Shown here piece after piece: positions 16,743-24,570 of a stretch of 64,000 nt of DNA (positions are counted from its first letter, which is position 1; every line of letters starts with the position of its first letter). The translations under genes and the position numbers were made by a program. The notes below the pieces were generated by a model. It saw only the letters and a program-made list of their open reading frames with translations. It did not search any database and had not been told where the DNA came from. The stretch is from Chitinophagaceae bacterium. Its GTDB lineage: Bacteria > Bacteroidota > Bacteroidia > Chitinophagales > Chitinophagaceae. The DNA lies in NCBI GenBank assembly GCA_023251255.1, contig JAHEZD010000023.1:1-64000 (forward strand). The letters are read 5' to 3'.

Positions 16743-17656
16743 TACACTTTGTTTTTGATATTGATGATGGGTTTGGGTTGCTTCACAAAAATTTGGTGGC
16801 GCTGGGTAATGATTTTGGCAGTGAGGTAGCCTATACCAATGGCCAATGGATAGTCCCCTGCCCAGTGTACACCATTGTTCACCATGCTGAACGCGGAAAG
16901 GCCCATCAATGAATAGCCAACAGGCCTGATCCATTTTTTATTGGGATAGTTATCTGCCAGGATGGTAATGGTAGCCATGAGGGTTGACAAATGCCCGGAG
17001 GGGAAGGCATCGTATTTGGGCTTGTTGTTCTGGAAATCACTGTAGGAAGGGAAAGGCCTGAAAGCACCGTTTCGCTGCGTGGCATCGGAAGGGGTTTCCC
17101 TTCCCGTGGCATATTTCAGCAATTGCGTGCTTACGCCCAGCGCAATGAAGGATTCCGTGAGGTCGCTGGCCGTTTGCAGCGATGCCGGCCTCTTGGCCAG
17201 TACACCGTCAATGGCCAGCCCGCCTGCGAGCAGCAAACTGGTGAAGCCCTGCCCAAGCGTATAAAAAGCGGTGTTCAGGTTTTTCGGAACCTTCAGCAGC
17301 ACCGTTTCCTTCTCGCCGCTTTTGATGCTCAGCAATATCTTATTTGACTCGTCGGGTTGCAGGTGGATATGGTCGCTGAAGTTCCTTACGCCATCATAAA
17401 TAGCTTGGTCGCTCAGTATCAGCACCGCACTGGCAGCGCCCAAGATGACCGTCGTTTTAAGGTTCTTTTTACTGAAGGGCTGCACAGAGGTTTTGCCCAG
17501 GTCGTTCGGTACATTGGTGACGAAATGGAATGGCTTTGTTTTCTTTACGGGCATTGCCGCCACTGCGGTGTCTACGGGAAGGGTGGGGCGGGCACTATCT
17601 GCCTGCGTATGGCCCAGTACTGGCAAAGCAAAAAGGAACAGGAAAGGAATTTTCAA
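16742..17656 (-). CDS. PAP2-superfamily phosphatase, first gene of a pair
   Basis: Exported or membrane-associated phosphatase of 304 residues, with signal MKIPFLFLFALPVLGHTQA. Residues 60-170 form hydrophobic helices that frame a PAP2 core: KYATGRETPSD (motif 1, with Glu-Thr in place of the usual Arg-Pro), FPSGHLSTLMA (motif 2), and NNGVHWAGDYPL (motif 3, His and Asp kept). It is paralogous in layout to the gene it overlaps (TAATG junction at 16740-16744). The two probably act in the same envelope compartment. Confidence 0.85.
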   Translation of the reverse strand: MKIPFLFLFALPVLGHTQADSARPTLPVDTAVAAMPVKKTKPFHFVTNVPNDLGKTSVQPFSKKNLKTTVILGAASAVLILSDQAIYDGVRNFSDHIHLQPDESNKILLSIKSGEKETVLLKVPKNLNTAFYTLGQGFTSLLLAGGLAIDGVLAKRPASLQTASDLTESFIALGVSTQLLKYATGRETPSDATQRNGAFRPFPSYSDFQNNKPKYDAFPSGHLSTLMATITILADNYPNKKWIRPVGYSLMGLSAFSMVNNGVHWAGDYPLAIGIGYLTAKIITQRHQIFVKQPKPIINIKNKV

Positions 17657-17990
17657 GCGTTACGGGTTTAAGGGTGCAAAATATAGGCGCTTGGTGGCTT
17701 AGGGCTTTAACTAGGTTTAAATAAAAATTGCAATTGCCTTAAAATCGGTTACTGCAGCCCCAACAACAGGATGTGTTATCCTAAGCCAATAAAAATAAAA
17801 GCATGAAAAGTTTGCTGAAAAAAGGGATACCACATAAAAAAAGTTTTCGCAGTTTGGCACCGTACCCAATGCCACAAAAGAATTTCCAATAACAATTGCA
17901 ACTGTGACCAACTGGTTGTGACCAACCGGTTGGTCACAGTTGGTTTGTCACAACCTGAAAAAGAACTATTTTACTGTCAAATGGCGTAAA
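17657..17990. other. Divergent intergenic region with symmetrical operator
   Basis: These 334 bases separate the leftward PAP2 pair from the rightward Xre-type regulator. They contain the 48-bp operator at 17904-17951 and a 29-codon ATG frame at 17803-17892 whose product would be basic (MKSLLKKGIPHKKSF start). I regard that frame as possible but unproven. Confidence 0.55.
17904..17951. promoter_or_regulatory. 48-bp two-fold symmetrical operator
   Basis: Four half-sites are arranged with exact symmetry about 17927/17928: GTGACCAAC at 17904-17912 and 17918-17926, then GTTGGTCAC at 17929-17937 and GTTTGTCAC (one mismatch) at 17943-17951. The centre, GTGACCAACCGGTTGGTCAC, is a perfect 20-bp palindrome. 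It ends 39 bases before the start of the regulator gene, as expected for autoregulation. Confidence 0.75.
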
Positions 17991-18545
17991 ATGAAGAAGA
18001 GGAAAACAACCCTGGCCGCTCAATTGGGCATCACGCAGCAATTCCTGTCCAGGTTTTTGGGCATTGCCCGCAGTTCCATTACCATGTTCGAAATGGGGCA
18101 CCGGAACCTGCCCCATGCGGGAGCCTTCAAGACCAGCCTGTTAATGCAGGCATTTTCCAGCGACCGGAAGCCCGCTTCCTGGGAAGGCCATGCAGCGCAG
18201 GAAACTGCCGAAGTGCGCCAAATGCTGGAAAACAGTATCCAAGTGAACGAGGCCAAACTGTTCCTTTTACAGGCCAAACTAAAAAAATGCTGCGGGAACT
18301 ATGATAGGGAAGCAAATGCCATGCGGACAGCAGGGCTGCTACTGGAAAGCCTGCCCCCGGTTTCCGGCCCACCCGATGAGGATCAAAAGTGGCTGGAAAA
18401 CTTCGAGGCGGATGCACGGTACAGGATGCAGAAGTATAGCAAGGCCGTGCAGGCCAACCTGCAACTGAAAATAGAAGCACTTGACTTTGAGGTAGCTGCT
18501 GCCAGGAAAAAACTGGCCGAACTTGATCCCAATAATATTGGTTGA
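17991..18545 (+). CDS. Small Xre-type DNA-binding protein with helical C-terminus
   Basis: A 184-residue predicted cytoplasmic regulator. Residues about 5-45 (TTLAAQLGITQQFLSRFLGI, then ARSSITMFEMGHRNLP) read as a Cro/CI-like helix-turn-helix, with the recognition helix at SSITMFEMG. The rest is charged and helical, with heptad-like runs (QVNEAKLFLLQAKLKK and a Lys/Glu-rich C-terminus), suggesting a coiled-coil dimerisation part. I chose the ATG at 17991; a TTG 17 codons upstream would put the start inside the operator. The 48-bp symmetrical operator just upstream suggests that it binds its own promoter. No known partner gene is adjacent. No toxin-like gene is visible. Confidence 0.75.
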   Translation: MKKRKTTLAAQLGITQQFLSRFLGIARSSITMFEMGHRNLPHAGAFKTSLLMQAFSSDRKPASWEGHAAQETAEVRQMLENSIQVNEAKLFLLQAKLKKCCGNYDREANAMRTAGLLLESLPPVSGPPDEDQKWLENFEADARYRMQKYSKAVQANLQLKIEALDFEVAAARKKLAELDPNNIG

Positions 18546-18591
18546 AATTCCATATAGCCAAGGCATGTGCAGCTATGTGCCCGCAAGTCTC

Positions 18592-19785
18592 TTAACTTAC
18601 ATATTCGTTCAAATATTGGTAAGCACCAGTTAGTTTCCCCTCTTTTACCATGGTGGCCCTGGTAATGATATCGCTGCCGCCATTAATGATGTCTTCCAGC
18701 ACGTACTTCAGCAATTGCTCGCCAAAATAGCTGCTTGCATCCCTTGGCAGTTCATTGGGCAGGTTGCCCACGGCCATGATATCGATACTGCTGGATAAAT
18801 AAGGGGCGGTTTTAGTGAAGGTTTTACGGTCAATGCCATACACCGGATTTTCTATGGTTTGGTCGCCAATATTGATGGGAATGCTGCCATGCTCATCATC
18901 CGTAATGTCTGCAATGGTCTGTATGGAAAAATGTTCATCAACATCGGCCTGCTCAAATAAACGGGGAATGGTACTGTCCCAATAAATTCCGTTCATCAGT
19001 ATATCCGTGCATTGGGTGAAGGGCAGGAACAGGCTCCTGTATTCATTGGCGTGCTCATGGAAATGCTCACGCTTGTAAACGCCCGTTTCCTGATGTACAT
19101 AAAGGTCTGCACCCTTCAACTGTACATAAACAGGGTAGGAGAATTTCCTTTTTAAATAGTCTTCCTTTTCCACTTCATGGATGCCCATCAGCCCCATCAC
19201 TTCCACAATGCCATGGGCCACACGGCCGCTTCCCGTAACCGCAATTTTTATATTGGGCAGGCGCAGCCCGAAATAGGCATGGATCAATGAGCGGTAGTCC
19301 CTACTTTCCATCACCCTTGGCAAATGGAATTCCTTGGTCCTGTTGCCATAGGCCATGATGCCATTGTGGGCACCCACCACACCGGCAAAGAAACCGAAGC
19401 CAATGATGCGCTGGCCGTCTTCATGTTCCAGGCATTCGTAATCGATCAGTGTGATGCTTTTGGCAATGATGGCCTTCAGCAGTTCCCGGTTATGCGGCTG
19501 CTGCTTTTTGGTATGCGAAAAGAACAGGTAGGTCTTATTGGCCATCAGTTGGTCCACAGGCACTTCCTTGATGCCCAACAGTATATCGCAGGCAGCCATA
19601 TCTTCCACCACCTCAATGCCAGCCCTCCTGTATTCATCATCGGTAAAGCACCTGTTTGTACAACTTTGTACAAACACTTTCACGTTTGGCCGGTGCTGCT
19701 TCATCCACCTGCATTGTGCGGGCGTGAGCGCCACGCGGTTATCGGCAGGTATTTTTCCTTCTCTAATAAGTCCTATAACAAGCAT
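18592..19785 (-). CDS. Lysine-forming saccharopine dehydrogenase / alanine dehydrogenase-like oxidoreductase
   Basis: NAD(P)-dependent oxidoreductase of 397 residues. The N-terminus (LVIGLIREGKIPADNRVALTP) is the AlaDH/PNT N-domain signature; IAVTGSGRVAHGIVEVM near 180-200 is the Rossmann GxGxxxxG loop. The later part, GSIPINIGDQTIENPVYGID and SSIDIMAVGNLPNELPRDAS, resembles LYS1-type saccharopine dehydrogenases (NAD+, L-lysine forming) more than alanine dehydrogenases. I chose the ATG at 19785. Its actual substrate in this organism is uncertain, since lysA already provides lysine by the DAP route; it may act in lysine breakdown or on another imino-linked substrate. Confidence 0.8.
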   Translation of the reverse strand: MLVIGLIREGKIPADNRVALTPAQCRWMKQHRPNVKVFVQSCTNRCFTDDEYRRAGIEVVEDMAACDILLGIKEVPVDQLMANKTYLFFSHTKKQQPHNRELLKAIIAKSITLIDYECLEHEDGQRIIGFGFFAGVVGAHNGIMAYGNRTKEFHLPRVMESRDYRSLIHAYFGLRLPNIKIAVTGSGRVAHGIVEVMGLMGIHEVEKEDYLKRKFSYPVYVQLKGADLYVHQETGVYKREHFHEHANEYRSLFLPFTQCTDILMNGIYWDSTIPRLFEQADVDEHFSIQTIADITDDEHGSIPINIGDQTIENPVYGIDRKTFTKTAPYLSSSIDIMAVGNLPNELPRDASSYFGEQLLKYVLEDIINGGSDIITRATMVKEGKLTGAYQYLNEYVS

Positions 19786-19820
19786 TCGTCTAATTTTGGA
19801 ATGTGAATATAAGGAAGGAC

Positions 19821-19865
19821 GGTTGATAGTAGACAGTGGACAGTAGAGTGGATAGTAGATAGTTG
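19821..19865. repeat. Low-complexity tandem repeat
   Basis: The words GATAGTAGA, CAGTGGACAGTAGAG and GGATAGTAGATAGT follow one another between two divergent genes. Such strings are frequent intergenic filler in Bacteroidota; no function is implied. Confidence 0.5.
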
Positions 19866-19967
19866 GTTTCAACTTGTGAACAATCTAAACAATGGAACAT
19901 TCAAACCTTCCTCACGACCTCCACCTCAACATTCATCATTCAAAATTCTGCATTTAAAATAATAAGA

Positions 19968-20477
19968 TTGGATTACTTCGAACTATACAACCTGCCAGTT
20001 TCATTGAAGCCAGACCCTGCACTGGTGAAGCAGCAATTCTATGAACTCAGCAGGAAATACCATCCCGATTTTTTTGCCTCGGCCACGGAGGACGAACAGG
20101 CCGATGTGCTGGAAAAATCTTCGTTGGTGAACAAGGCCTTCAAGACCTTCAGCAATGTGGACGAGACCATCAAATATGTGCTGACGCAAAAGGGACTGCT
20201 GGAGGAGGAGGAAAAATACCAATTGCCCAATGCCTTCCTCATGGAAGTGATGGACATCAACGAAGCCCTGATGGACGCCAAAATGGAAGGCGATGCAGAA
20301 CAGCTTCAGCAACTAACATCCAATATCCAACATCTAACATCCAACATTTATGAACCTGTTAAACAAATTGTGGAGCATTATCAGGAAGGTACTGTTTCCC
20401 AAGAAGAACTGTTGCAAGTGAAGGAATACTATTTCAAGAAAAAATACCTCAACAGAATTTTGGCTGGTTTGAACTGA
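19968..20477 (+). CDS. hscB: Fe-S cluster co-chaperone HscB (J-protein)
   Basis: J-domain co-chaperone that stimulates HscA during iron-sulfur cluster transfer from IscU. The start is most likely the TTG at 19968 (LDYFELYNLPVSLKPD), because that is where HscB homology begins; there is no nearby ATG in frame. HPD is present in KYHPDFF (about 30-32), followed by the C-terminal helical domain ending YYFKKKYLNRILAGL. The length, 169 residues, is usual. Between the J-domain and the C-terminal helices a 21-bp near-repeat at 20313-20348 encodes LTSNIQ-H-LTSNIY, an in-frame captured repeat. The tRNA-Leu promoter overlaps its end. Confidence 0.88.
   Translation: MDYFELYNLPVSLKPDPALVKQQFYELSRKYHPDFFASATEDEQADVLEKSSLVNKAFKTFSNVDETIKYVLTQKGLLEEEEKYQLPNAFLMEVMDINEALMDAKMEGDAEQLQQLTSNIQHLTSNIYEPVKQIVEHYQEGTVSQEELLQVKEYYFKKKYLNRILAGLN
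20313..20348 (+). repeat. 21-bp direct repeat inside hscB
   Basis: CTAACATCCAA occurs at 20313-20323 and again at 20334-20344, in the reading frame, producing LTSNI twice. The wording resembles the low-complexity CATCCAACATC filler seen between genes in this group. Confidence 0.65.
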
Positions 20478-20491
20478 TGCCTTTATATTTG
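20459..20491 (+). promoter_or_regulatory. Promoter of tRNA-Leu
   Basis: TTTGG (20459-20463) and TATATTTG (20484-20491) are 20 bases apart, a full -33/-7 match. It overlaps the 3' end of hscB. The leader to the tRNA is about 95 bases and contains two perfect hairpins: CCTTGCT/AGCAAGG (20526-20543) and GAATGACAAA/TTTGTCATTC (20545-20578). Confidence 0.75.
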
Positions 20492-20591
20492 CAACCCGCT
20501 TCGATAGTCACTACCAAGTAGCGGGCCTTGCTTAATAGCAAGGAGAATGACAAAAACAAAAAAATGAATTTGTCATTCATAAAAAACAAAA

Positions 20592-20675
20592 GCCCATGTG
20601 GCGGAATTGGTAGACGCAGCAGACTCAAAATCTGCCATTCGCAAGGGTGTGAAGGTTCGATTCCTTTCGTGGGCA
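20592..20675 (+). tRNA. tRNA-Leu (CAA anticodon)
   Basis: The acceptor stem GCCCATG pairs with CGTGGGC; the anticodon stem GCAGA/TCTGC encloses the loop CTCAAAA with anticodon CAA. A long variable arm (CATTCGCAAGGGTG) marks the class II tRNA, and the T-loop GTTCGATTC is standard. The 3' CCA is not encoded. It decodes UUG. Confidence 0.95.
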
Positions 20676-20677
20676 CA

Positions 20678-20704
20678 AGCTGGAGATTTTCTCCAGCTTT
20701 TTTT
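20678..20704 (+). terminator. Terminator after tRNA-Leu
   Basis: AGCTGGAG (20678-20685) pairs with CTCCAGCT (20691-20698), then a T-run. Confidence 0.9.
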
Positions 20705-20743
20705 ATGCTCCTACTTAGGTATGATTGCTAGCTACAGTAGCTT

Positions 20744-22468
20744 TTAATTGATGTTTTTCAGGATATTACCAAGATCACTGTTTTCTTTTGCCTTCAGTTC
20801 AATCTTTTTCTTCAACCTGTACCTTGCCTTAATAATTGAATCAGGGGAAATGCCCTGCAATTCTGCCATTTCCTTTGTGGACAAACCTAGTTTGGTGAGG
20901 GCCAGTAAACGCATTTCCGAAGGGCTTATGTCTGGGATCTGTTCTTTGATGTTCGAGAAGAAATTTTTATAGACCCTTTCAAAATCTTCTTTGAAAAGGT
21001 TCCTGCCCTCTTCCGTAAGCAAGGTTCGTGTCCTTAACTTCTTAAAAATTTCATCTGTATCCAGTTCAATCCTCCCGGGCTGGTTTTTTAGCTGCTCCAT
21101 TTCATTTTTAAAATGCTCTATGAGTTGGTTATTGGCCACTAGCCTGTTGGTGTATTCTATCAATTTGTTTTCGCTGATTTTTGTTTTCTGTTTTTGCTGG
21201 TGCAGGACCAATAATACGATAGCAATAATCAGTATGCATAGAATTATTAGCGTATTCCTAAATAGGATATTCCTTTTCTCCTCACTCTTAATGAGTTTAA
21301 GCTGGAATTCATTGTTTTCGGTAATCAGTTTTATCTGCACTGCAGCCTGCTCCTTTGCATCTTTGGTAAAAAACATTTTGTCTTTATAGTACAGCAATGA
21401 ATCCTGTGATGAAATAACATCTTGTGCTGTGCCTGAGCGTTTGTTTAAATCGGTAAGGTTTAGATAGAGCGTAGCATAAATAACGTAATAGGCTTTCTTT
21501 GTAATAATGGCTCTTTTTGTTTCTACCAACAATTTGGTTTCATCGATCAGGGCCCTTGCTTCTGCTAGTTTGCCTTTCTTCAAGTATATACTGGACATGA
21601 TCAGCTTTGTGAGGCATGCACTGGTCCAGTTACTTTTTAGGTAACTATATTCATAGTCTTTCTGCATCAGTAACATGGCAGAATCCAGTTTGCCTTCCTT
21701 GTACAAATTATAACCGATATTACCTGAAATCTCCCCAATATTAACCGTATCCTTTTGGGCCAAAGCTTTAGCCATGGCAATTATAAACTGCTCCCTTGAT
21801 TTTTCAAATTTGCCCATTTCCCGGTAAACAAGCCCCAGCATATTATAGGATAAGGTCTCTATCTTGGGGTCGCTTATTGGAAATGAAAGCGCTTTGTTGA
21901 TATATAGTTCAGCAGAAGAGAAATCTTCATAGTAATAAGCATAGGCATACCCAAGGTCATACAGATATTCCGATGCGTTCGGGAAAAAAGCGAACCCGAT
22001 CCTTTCCATCAACATGTTTGCTTTAATAAGATTTTCCAGGCCTAAGGCATTCTGGTCATTTTTATAGTACAGGTCACCCAGTTCATGTAAGATGGCGGGT
22101 TCCATATATGGATACTTCCCATTGACCAGTTTTAAAGCTGCCTGGTATTCTTTTATGGATCCGGTGATTTCATTTTTCTGTTTGAGCATCCTTCCCAGAA
22201 AAATATAGACTGCTATTTGATTGAATTGGTTATTGTTTTTTGTAGCTGCAGTTAGTTCATTTTCTAAAAGGCCTTTCGTTTCTTCAAAGGTTTTGTGGGT
22301 AAAATTCAGTTGAACTACCCGGTCAATATAGGGTATGACTTCATATTCCTTAAGATGGGGGATGCTATCGAGGTAACCGCAATGACCTTTGATAGAAATA
22401 CAGCAAAGTAAGAAAACCAGGACACTAGCTAGTATATATATTTTGGAGTTTCGGGGAATACGCATCAA
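20744..22468 (-). CDS. TPR-repeat membrane regulator with LuxR-type helix-turn-helix
   Basis: A 574-residue regulator of the kind widespread in Bacteroidota. An N-terminal membrane or signal segment (IYILASVLVFLLCCISI) leads into TPR-like helical repeats (about 60-390; for example YEAL/ALGLENLI and ELYINKALSFP patterns). A single transmembrane helix follows (about 395-415, TLIILCILIIAIVLLVL), then a coiled-coil linker and a C-terminal HTH (ISPSEMRLLALTKLGLSTKE plus MAELQGISPDSIIKARYRL). So sensing is likely periplasmic and DNA binding cytoplasmic. It is divergent from the T9SS cargo/porV genes across 168 bases, which makes those genes its most obvious candidate targets. Confidence 0.85.
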   Translation of the reverse strand: MMRIPRNSKIYILASVLVFLLCCISIKGHCGYLDSIPHLKEYEVIPYIDRVVQLNFTHKTFEETKGLLENELTAATKNNNQFNQIAVYIFLGRMLKQKNEITGSIKEYQAALKLVNGKYPYMEPAILHELGDLYYKNDQNALGLENLIKANMLMERIGFAFFPNASEYLYDLGYAYAYYYEDFSSAELYINKALSFPISDPKIETLSYNMLGLVYREMGKFEKSREQFIIAMAKALAQKDTVNIGEISGNIGYNLYKEGKLDSAMLLMQKDYEYSYLKSNWTSACLTKLIMSSIYLKKGKLAEARALIDETKLLVETKRAIITKKAYYVIYATLYLNLTDLNKRSGTAQDVISSQDSLLYYKDKMFFTKDAKEQAAVQIKLITENNEFQLKLIKSEEKRNILFRNTLIILCILIIAIVLLVLHQQKQKTKISENKLIEYTNRLVANNQLIEHFKNEMEQLKNQPGRIELDTDEIFKKLRTRTLLTEEGRNLFKEDFERVYKNFFSNIKEQIPDISPSEMRLLALTKLGLSTKEMAELQGISPDSIIKARYRLKKKIELKAKENSDLGNILKNIN

Positions 22469-22602
22469 TCAAAAAAATTATAGTCCTTCTTTATGCTTGT
22501 CCATGCTTGAATAGAAAAAGAGTGTAAGTATTTGAAAATCAGTGTGCTAAAATGTCCGATAAATATATACAAGGCTTTTATTACCCTACCTAGATATAAA
22601 AA

Positions 22603-22610
22603 TAGATTTG
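22603..22610 (+). promoter_or_regulatory. -7 box upstream of the T9SS cargo/porV operon
   Basis: TAGATTTG matches TAnnTTTG and would give a start near 22616, about 20 bases before the ATG at 22637. No good -33 box is visible, consistent with a need for an activator. Confidence 0.5.
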
Positions 22611-22636
22611 TAAAATAACAAAAACTACTCACGCTC

Positions 22637-24550
22637 ATGAAATTTTTTACAAACAGATTTTTGCGGAACCCTATCGTATTCCTTTGTTTTTTTTGCTGTA
22701 TTTCACAAAAAAGTAGGGCACAGTGGGCAGCGGTAGGTGCCAATGGGGGGCAAACAGTTCTAGGAACTGGTTCTATTGGCACTAACTCCCAAGGTAGTGA
22801 TTATACCGTATTGGTCGTTGATACGTTGACCGGAACTTTATATACGGCCTATTCCGATTTGGGCAATAGCAGTAAAATAGCCGTGAAAAAATTTGATGGT
22901 ACCAACTGGGTATTTGTTGGCACACCCTATTTTTCAACTGGTGCAGCCAGGTATATTGATATGGCATTTGACCCTTCAGGTGTCCCCTATGTTTTTTATG
23001 TGGATGGTTCGTTGGGCAGCAAGTCGGCAGTAAAGAAATTTGATGGTACCAGTTGGGTAAATGTTGGGCCTGCAACCGGGATGAATAGCGGGAACAGTGC
23101 GTTCGATAAAATTACATTCAGCAAAACGGGAACACCTTATGTAGCTTTTGTGGATTATTCTTCAGTGATTAATGGGAGAATGACAGCAATGACCTTTAAT
23201 GGCACTGCTTGGGTAACTGTAGGCACTGCTGGTTTTTCTACTGGGGCAGGTAATTCCTGCACAATTAAAACAGATGCAGCAGGTAAGCCTTATGTTGCTT
23301 ACGGGAATGCGGCCAACACCAACAAAATGACCGTTAGCAGGTTCAATGGGACAGCGTGGGAGGCTGTTGGGCCCGCCACTGGTTTCTCGGCCGCTGCTGC
23401 CTTAAATGGAACCATGAGTATTGCCGATGATGGGACCCTGTACACTGCTTATGCGGATGGCACACGGTCCAATAGGATTACCGTAAAAAAATACGATGGT
23501 ACCAATTGGGTATCCGTAGGTACGGACGGATTTACTGCCAGTGCCGTAACAACACAGGCAGTGTACAAACAATTATCCCTAACGATTGACAAGAATATTT
23601 TTCCTGTAGTAGCTTATGCAGATGCTGGTGCTGCAAGCAAGGCCTCTGCCATGCGTTTTGACGGAACAGCTTGGAGCCTTGTAGGTAATGCTGGTTTTTC
23701 CAATAATACAAATACGGTAAAATACGTGAACCTGGTACAGTATAGGAATACTTTGTACAGTTCTTTTGTTGATGTAACCAACTGGACTTCTGCTGTCATG
23801 AAATATGTGCTGTGTACACAATCAACAGCGGCAACAGTTGCAGCAAGTAAAACAACTGTTTGCTTGGGCGACAATGTAATCCTTAGTGTAACTGCTGGAA
23901 CATTGAACGATGCCACCAACTGGGTTTGGTATACGGGTTCATGCGGCGGTACACTGGTAGGGACCGGTACGCAGATCAACGTATCACCAACCGTTCCAAC
24001 AACCTATTATGTTCGTGGAGAAGGTGGCTGTACTTCATCAACACCTTGTGCATCCATAGCCATTGATGTGCTGCCTTTACCGGTTAAACCTGTTGTATCA
24101 CTTATAACAGGTGTAAGTGGCGGATTGAGCTCCAGCTATGCCAATAATAACCAATGGGCATTTAACGGAACTGATATAACCGCTGCCGATCAGCAATTGT
24201 ATGCACCTACACAAACGGGCAATTATACAGTAACCTATACGAATGATAAGGGTTGCAAGAATACTTCTTTGCCCTATCTGGCAACGGTGAACAGTGCTGT
24301 GAATGCAGATGGGATAGACTTGTTTCCCAACCCTGCAAAGAAATATGTACGCATCAAGTTTCCCTATATCATTCCCAATTTTTATGTAACAATCTATAGT
24401 TTGGAAAGGGAGAAGATCCAAACAACACAGTTCCAGAATACCAGCCTTGTTACGTTGGATATTGAGAAACTTCAGCCAGGCGTTTACCTTGTTAAGGTAT
24501 TCAGTGCCGATGGAAGCACAAAAACATTCAGGCTCGTAAAAGGCAATTAA
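22637..24550 (+). CDS. Secreted T9SS protein with beta-propeller-like repeats
   Basis: Exported protein of 637 residues. After a signal peptide (FFCCISQKSRA region) there are about seven repeats of 50 residues with the pattern VKKFDGTNWVxVG ... FSTGA ... I..D..G.PYVAY.D, which looks like a propeller built of short sheets (about 40-390). Then comes an Ig-like domain rich in Cys (about 395-470), and a C-terminal T9SS sorting domain (IDLFPNPAKKYVRIKF, ending KTFRLVKGN). The gene is 20 bases upstream of porV, so cargo and export component are co-transcribed. Confidence 0.88.
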   Translation: MKFFTNRFLRNPIVFLCFFCCISQKSRAQWAAVGANGGQTVLGTGSIGTNSQGSDYTVLVVDTLTGTLYTAYSDLGNSSKIAVKKFDGTNWVFVGTPYFSTGAARYIDMAFDPSGVPYVFYVDGSLGSKSAVKKFDGTSWVNVGPATGMNSGNSAFDKITFSKTGTPYVAFVDYSSVINGRMTAMTFNGTAWVTVGTAGFSTGAGNSCTIKTDAAGKPYVAYGNAANTNKMTVSRFNGTAWEAVGPATGFSAAAALNGTMSIADDGTLYTAYADGTRSNRITVKKYDGTNWVSVGTDGFTASAVTTQAVYKQLSLTIDKNIFPVVAYADAGAASKASAMRFDGTAWSLVGNAGFSNNTNTVKYVNLVQYRNTLYSSFVDVTNWTSAVMKYVLCTQSTAATVAASKTTVCLGDNVILSVTAGTLNDATNWVWYTGSCGGTLVGTGTQINVSPTVPTTYYVRGEGGCTSSTPCASIAIDVLPLPVKPVVSLITGVSGGLSSSYANNNQWAFNGTDITAADQQLYAPTQTGNYTVTYTNDKGCKNTSLPYLATVNSAVNADGIDLFPNPAKKYVRIKFPYIIPNFYVTIYSLEREKIQTTQFQNTSLVTLDIEKLQPGVYLVKVFSADGSTKTFRLVKGN

Positions 24551-24570
24551 TCATCATCAAAAAAATAGTC

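Noticed and set aside
17991-18545. Toxin-antitoxin module
   Set aside because: The gene has an antitoxin-like HTH and autoregulatory operator, but no toxin-like partner gene is adjacent; its neighbour at 18592 is a large convergent metabolic enzyme.
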